Of a DNA stretch of 64,000 nucleotides, positions 58,788 to 64,000 are shown piece by piece (within the stretch, counting starts at the first letter, position 1; each line of letters begins with the position of its first letter). A program made the position numbers and the translations under genes. The notes under the pieces are model-generated. The model was given only the letters and a program-made list of their open reading frames with translations, searched no databases and had not been told where the DNA came from. Source of the DNA: Craterostigma plantagineum (lineage: Eukaryota; Streptophyta; Magnoliopsida; Lamiales; Linderniaceae); the NCBI GenBank assembly GCA_027422505.1, contig JAPQWV010000005.1:15087001-15151000 (forward strand). The letters are read 5' to 3'.

Positions 58788-59999
58788 ATGGATGCTCAAG
58801 CTAGGAAAATTGAGGAATTAGAAGCAAGACTTACTAATAATTACTCCGTGTTGCTTAAGCAACAAGAAAGCCTAGCCTATGCTAATGAAGATTTGACCAA
58901 CGCAAAGTCAAAGATCATTAGCTTAGAATTTAAGTTAGAAGATAGTAAAAATAGGATCTGCGAGATGACTAAGAATTTACGTTCTTGCGAAGCTGAGCGA
59001 AATGAAGTCTCATCAAAATATGAGACTGTCTTAGATGAACAGCGTATGCTGTACTCTAAGATTAAACGATTAGAGAATGTTACTTCGAATATAGGTCTAG
59101 CAGATCAAATATGTTCTTCTAACTTAATTTCTAATGGGGAAAATATTTTATATGATAAAAAACCTACCCTATGTGATACTCCAGAGACTCTTCATAAATT
59201 GAAAGATTTACAAGATACTTTGGACTCTGAAAGGATAGGTTTTGGCGCTGAAAAGGAAAAGCTTTTAAAGGAGATTTTATATCTCAAAAATTCCCCGTCT
59301 TTATCTGTTTCCAATAATTTGTCAAGTAATACATCTTCCTCGAAACATGTAAATAAAACAAAAACTAAACGATGCATCCTTGTTCCTAAAACTGAGAAAG
59401 CTTTTACTAATCATTCTAAGTCAATTTTGACTGAAGCTGAAACGTTAAGTAAAAGCAAAGCGCTAAAAATAGCTAAGGAACAAATAAAGATTAGGAAGGA
59501 GAAAGGAAAATAAGTATTATCTTCCGAAATTAAAGTCGAGAATGTTCAAGATTTTTCCTCTTCTAGTCCTATCAAAAGGGAAACGTGCAACGAAGAAGTT
59601 CCAAGCTTACGCAAACGAACTTCTCAAATCCCGCACACTTTTCATGTGAATGACGTGCGTTACTGTCGTAGGAATACCAGTTCTCCTGTTACTGATGCTT
59701 ATAATGCTTTATGCTCGTATTCTTACATGCAATATCCAGTTCAGATTAAGTCTGAAAGACACCTTCTGCGACTGGTTAGGGAGAAAATTTTTAGATCTTC
59801 TAGACCTAGGCACACGTTCACTGGCACTGATATGTCATTTCCCTCTAAGGTTCACCAAACTTGGATTCCTAAATCACAAATCAAATTGAATGGGACTTTA
59901 AAGGATGATTTAGGATCAACATCTAAACCAAATGTGCTTAACTTGTTTTCTGCTAACAAGGGAGGACCCATCCAAAAATGGGTACCAAAGTCCCGATAA
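58788..59999 (+). pseudogene. Gag-like coiled-coil protein of element B, one stop
   Basis: The true start is the ATG at 58788 (MDAQARKIEELEARL); the open frame extends upstream only by a TTG. It reads to a TAA at 59511-59513, and the same frame stays open after it to the stop at 59999, about 403 codons in all, so a single nonsense change interrupts it. Residues about 1-100 are a coiled coil with heptads (SKYETVLDEQRMLYSKIKRLE). The middle is S/N-rich, then K-rich (KSKALKIAKEQIKI). The end has FTGTDMSFPSKVHQTWIPKS and GGPIQKWVPKS, which resembles the Gag-protease junction of SIRE-like copia elements. No zinc knuckle and no pol domain. It would form or enter virus-like particles if translated, which is inference. 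Confidence 0.75.
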
Positions 60000-62584
60000 A
60001 GTTTTTGCAGTATCCCAGCATGGGTAGGTACAAGAGAGCTGCTCCACACCCATGACTGGTATGCTATGAGAGCAGCCAAACATCCCAGCATGGGTAGGTA
60101 CAAGAGAGCTGCTCCACACCCATGACTGGTATGCAATGAGAGCAGCCAAACATCCCAGCGTGTATGGTATCTTGGGTTGCTCCATATACACGACTGGTAA
60201 GCGATGCGAGCAACTACGTAGGTAAATTCTATATGCATCCCATAAGAAACTTGGCATGCATCTTGAGCTGAAAAGACAATATACCTACTTTTAAAACACG
60301 AGGGTACATTATATACATGCATGATTCAAAAGAACTTTAAATGTTAAATTTTCGCATGCGTATGAGCTGAAATGTCTAATACCCTCTCTTAGGTACATTT
60401 TCATTATGCATACATATTAAAAAAAAAAAAATTTCAAGCTTAACGTTTACGTATGCATATAAGCTGAATTGATAAAAGCCCATGTCTTTAAATTGGTACA
60501 TTTTAACTATGCATATATCTTAAGGAACTTTGAGCTTAAACATTCACGTATGCATATGAGCTGAATTGTCAAAAATACCTACTTATTGGGAGCGATAAAA
60601 AGTGAAAAAGGTACATTCTAATATGCAATTCTTAAAGAATAATAATTCTTTGGTTTGCATCTGATCTGAAAATAGATAAATACGTTCAGGCTTATTTTAT
60701 TGGGAGAGAACTTATATGTTTTAACGTGCATGCATTGAGGGGGAGTATCACTCCATATTTGCGAGGGGAGAGTACATTTCTAGGGGGAGCACATCTTAGG
60801 TGCACGATTTGAGGGGGAGAAACTTCATTTAAACCTATATACATATACGTATACATATACCTATATCTATTATTACTATGATACTACTTATCTACTACTA
60901 TTACGATAATATATATATGTATACATAAAAAAAAAGGAAAAGAAAAGCAAAAAAAAAGGGGAAAAGAAAGAAAAACCCTCTCAGACGCTTCCACCTCCCA
61001 AGACGGACTTCACTTGAAAACTCGACCCTCAAGAGTTCAAGATTACAAAAGCCGTGACATCCATACACAAACACGAAGATGATCTCAACCACCCTGCTCC
61101 GACTTGCTGATGAAGCAGCACTCACCAAAATTGACGGACGCATGGATTCTAGGTTCCCATGGTTCAGTCAGACCAAACTGAACCTAACCCCGGAATGTAG
61201 CCAAGTGTTAGTGAAGATAGTCCATAAGCCACATTCCCATTTGGCAATTCTTGACAATACCGAAGAAGGAAGATACAAAAAATCCTCACCTCACAAAATT
61301 TTCGGGCCATCCCATATAGGTTGAGGAGCTGATTTTTATCAGCTCCCGGGTAGAAGTCGCCTCATTTGGTCCAATGGCGCATGCACAACAGAGCCTTACC
61401 CACTCATCGATCTCCCAAAAGACCGATGTTTCATCAAATCACGGGGAGCCACGCATGCTATCACCGCTTCACTTGGAAGCGGGAGATATTGAATTAAGTG
61501 GTAGTTAGCCCCACACCACTGAACTTCCTTGAACACATCGAGTCTAGGTGTCCTCACTACCTAAATGTTTTATAATTTTTAGGACACATACACTTTTTCT
61601 TATCTGGACTTCGTGACCAGATCAGAACTTCCATAGACACATCCTCTTAGATGTGATTCCATGATTGGAAGGAAGTCCTACCGTTGCAACATCAAAACAA
61701 CAACGGCATCAGGCCATCGTCTGCGAGCTACGCTCCTAGATCGATGTTAACGGAACGCCTATGTGGCTCCGGTTCTAAGCCCTGTGCTTACAGGCCGCGT
61801 CTCAGAGTTTAACTCTGAACTCGTGTCGATGGATTGCCTTAGTGGCTCCGTCTGGTTATTATCCACACCGACCTATCGTTTGTTTATTCTTTCGACTCCT
61901 ATACAAGCATGCCGATCTCATTAACACGAATCGCCATGAGGGGGAGAAGGGATACGTATAAACAAATAGGTCGGACCACCCACCAACTTCCGCCGCACGT
62001 ACCACTATGAAGCCGGGCTCTCCTACACTCAAATGTCAATCCAGAAGGAGCCTTGGCACATTTTATAACACATCCCACGCTCACCATCAATATTCCGCCG
62101 CGCTTTCCACGATGAAGCCGAACTCCACTGGAACCTACAATGTCACATTCGAAAGGAGCTTTGGCACATGTTAAAAGACACCCCACGCATATCTTCTTCT
62201 GGAGCCAGACAAGCTTCCTCGAGGCCGAACCAGACAACTTCCTTCGACGAAGACGAATCTGGCGCTGAGAAGAAGAAGATTGGAGAAGACTTGACGACTT
62301 CAAAATATGGAAAAAGATAAGGACAAGATGCAAACAAAATTTTAAAGATCTGCGACATCATCAAGAAACGAATATCGGGGCGTGGATCACAGCATACATC
62401 CGATCTACAACGTATAGCGTCAAGACAAGAGAGTTCTAGCTGGAAGTGCATTCAAACCCTCCACAAGAAGAGGAGACAGCCTTTGCAGGGAGAGCAATGG
62501 GAGATTGTTAGGACTCGAGAGATTCTCCATGTACCCAACAAAGATAACCCACGTGAATTAAAAATTGAACACTAAGGGGGAGAT
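60000..62584 (+). other. 3' internal region of element B (no pol)
   Basis: Collinear with 53860-56275. It has TATGCATATAAGCTGAAT-type repeats, several GAGGGGGAG tracts (60736, 60781, 60811), an AT/AC-like tract near 60835-60925, a section starting MISTTLLRLADEAAL at 61079 shared with element A but of unknown meaning, and the conserved SSRPNQTTSF..ESG reading at about 62215-62265. The polypurine tract is at 62574-62584. Confidence 0.65.
60013..60152. repeat. 70-bp tandem duplication in element B
   Basis: Two copies of a unit starting TCCCAGCATGGGTAGGTA at 60013 and 60083, with one difference (GCTATGAG versus GCAATGAG). Element A has a single copy near 53846, so it arose after the copies separated. 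Confidence 0.9.
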
Positions 62585-62909
62585 TGTTAGGAATATTTTA
62601 TAGTGTTCAATTTCAATATGTTTATCTTAGTTGGTTTGTATTTAATTAACTTTGGGCTAGTTTGTAATATTCTAGTTCTTAGTTACTAGGGGTATAATAT
62701 ACCAACTAATGTGGTATATATACCCCCGAACCCTAATTCATTAGGGTGTGTGTGTTTTTGGTGTAGTATGTGTGAGTGCGTGTGTATTGGATAGTAAGAA
62801 AGCATTCATCGTCTTCACTGTCACACCCCACGTTCGATCTTTAAATCCTTCATCATTAGCGTGGTAAATCGTCCTAGGTCAGTATTGTTGGATCGAATAG
62901 GGACCAACA
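62585..62909 (+). repeat. LTR4, 3' LTR of element B (325 bp)
   Basis: Preceded by AAGGGGGAGAT and followed by the target duplication AGCTC, not by a primer site, so it is the right end of element B. It lacks 11 bp present in LTR3. Confidence 0.95.
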
Positions 62910-64000
62910 AGCTCCGATCGAAACACTGTAGCAAATTCGCGATTCACTGTAGCACCCGAAAACACTGTAGCAAATTCGCGATTCACTGTAGCAATTCGCC
63001 CGAAACTGCTACAGTACCCGATTTTTTTTTTTAAAAAAATTATTTCAAAATTTTCTGTTATTTCTTCTTTGTTTGTCTCTTTAAATACAAAAAAAAAAAA
63101 AAAGACCGCCACCGCCTTCCTCCGCCTCCGCCCGCCAACTGCCGTCGAGCCGCCTCCGCTAGCCGTGCCCACCTCCGCCAGCCGCGCCAGCAGCGCCTAC
63201 CTCCGCCGCCAAGTGTTTCAGTCCCTCTTTATGGGGGTTTTGTGTGAGTCCCTCTTCTTGGGGGTGTTTTGTCACCAAAACATTAGTAAATTTTGGGTGG
63301 AAAATTTGACAAATTTGATTTCTAAGTAGATCTGAATTAATAGCCATGTTATTTATGGAGTTTTAGTTCATATTGTGCTTGGTTTATCTTATTGATTTTC
63401 TTATCCTTAATTTTCTTTATTTTGGTATGTTGGGTTCTTTGTTTAGTCTCGGAAGAATTTTCGTTTCATTTTGGATTGATATTCTTGCCGAGTTTTCTCT
63501 CCTTTATGGAGCTTTTCTCCTCCTTTGGAGGCGCTTCCCTTCTGGATGTCTGTTGTAGCCAGAGGGGCTCTTTTGGCTGTTTAGCCGCTGTACTTTGTTG
63601 TGGAATGAAAGCTAGTTATCATTGAAAAAAAAAGAAACAAAAAAAAAAAACTCAAATTAATATTTTCGGGTCCAAAATTTTCGGTGTAGACGACGTTTTC
63701 GTAAAATATTTTTTTAAAGCAAATCCGCAAAACGTGTCAACGATCATTTATATCCAACAATCAACTTAGGACATCATTGGCATATTATAGAAAAAGTTTT
63801 GGTATTTTCACGAAGTTTTCGAAATCATCCAAAATTTTTCGGTGTTCGGTGCACGCCAAAAAATTTTCGACGCCGACTTTCTTCGATACTTCACCATACT
63901 TCTCAAGTAAACCAAACTTTTCGTCACTAAAATTTCAAAAGCCAATATCTATTTTCAATTAAATATTATATGGATGCTCAAGCTAGGAAAGTTGAGGAAT
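62910..64000 (+). mobile_element. Second internal region of tandem element A, right part
   Basis: Continues the leader broken at 57352 (CGATCGAAACACTGTAGCA and so on). A GC-rich piece at about 63100-63215 (CCGCCACCGCC and similar) and a non-repetitive stretch follow. The LINE-like tail comes next (about 63455-63640, ending AGTTATCATTGAAAAAAAAA), then the common sequence up to the gag ATG at 63970. Gag is cut by the window end after MDAQARKVEE. The body continues beyond 64000. Confidence 0.8.
63970..64000 (+). CDS. Start of gag-like gene, cut by window end
   Basis: ATG at 63970 followed by DAQARKVEE, the same start as the Gag-like protein at 58788. Only ten codons are visible. It belongs to the second internal region of the tandem element; whether it is intact cannot be seen. 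Confidence 0.6.
   Translation, partial: MDAQARKVEE

Larger units (their letters stand above)
57353..62909 (+). mobile_element. Complete gag-only LTR retrotransposon B (5557 bp)
   Basis: LTR3 and LTR4 flank a full internal region with primer site, leader, gag and polypurine tract. Both ends carry the 5-bp duplication AGCTC (57348-57352 and 62910-62914), proving a single insertion into the leader of the neighbouring copy. The LTRs differ by about three substitutions and one 11-bp deletion, so the insertion is young. It belongs to a subfamily distinct from LTR1/LTR2 (for example TTCAATATG for TTCATTGTG). No pol genes. Confidence 0.95.

Noticed and set aside
61899..62451. Minus-strand frames of 102-144 codons near the 3' LTR of element B
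   Set aside because: Antisense to the region with the conserved NQTTSF reading; no motif of their own.

Overview
The window is nuclear DNA of a flowering plant, most likely a eudicot. It shows plant-type Ty3/gypsy and Ty1/copia retrotransposons primed by initiator tRNA-Met, a CACTA element, a hAT-type MITE, a plant mariner pseudogene, an L1-type LINE tail, a plastid ndhF fragment and one small plant-type gene. No species can be named. Nearly everything is repetitive. The single good candidate for an expressed host gene is a small membrane protein on the minus strand at 32973-33233.

Layout. (1) 1-26419: one uninterrupted satellite array of roughly 120 monomers of about 216 bp, organised into nested higher-order repeats (offsets of about 4102, 2380, 1995 and 5506 bp). 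It ends in mid-monomer. (2) 26420-32250: a truncated transcription-unit-like stretch, then the 3' end of a minus-strand LTR element, a decayed Athila-like gag-PR-RT fragment, and a SIRE-like copia 3' end. (3) 32250-44445: a mostly AT-rich, gene-poor stretch holding the small gene, a hAT MITE (8-bp target duplication), a CACTA element (3-bp duplication), a copia gag-protease relic, a 5'-truncated LINE (17-bp duplication), a mariner pseudogene and a plastid ndhF fragment. (4) 44446-48353: a tandemly duplicated LTR-like sequence with a conserved hairpin array, about 25 dispersed TCGCCCGAT-like words and a 0.7-kb fold-back. (5) 48354-64000: a tandem LTR-internal-LTR-internal structure of a gag-only (non-autonomous, copia-like) retrotransposon. 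A 2947-bp solo LTR of another family sits inside its gag (duplication AAATA). A complete second element of the same family sits inside its second leader (duplication AGCTC).

How the parts relate. The gag-only elements carry an LTR, a tRNA-Met primer site, a repeat-rich leader, one coiled-coil Gag-like frame and a polypurine tract, but no protease, integrase or RT. They would depend on a partner in trans. A diverged relative lies on the minus strand at 27390-28744.

The most unusual signal is in the 2947-bp solo LTR. Eight successive stem-loops at 50365-50563 keep the same hexaloop (CATCAA, once CATCAG), while the stems around it change on both sides together. The LTR-like sequence at 44446-46352 has the same layout with a different constant loop word (CGATCACG) and again covarying stems. 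This looks like a selected RNA or single-strand structure in a plant LTR family, and I know of no description of it.
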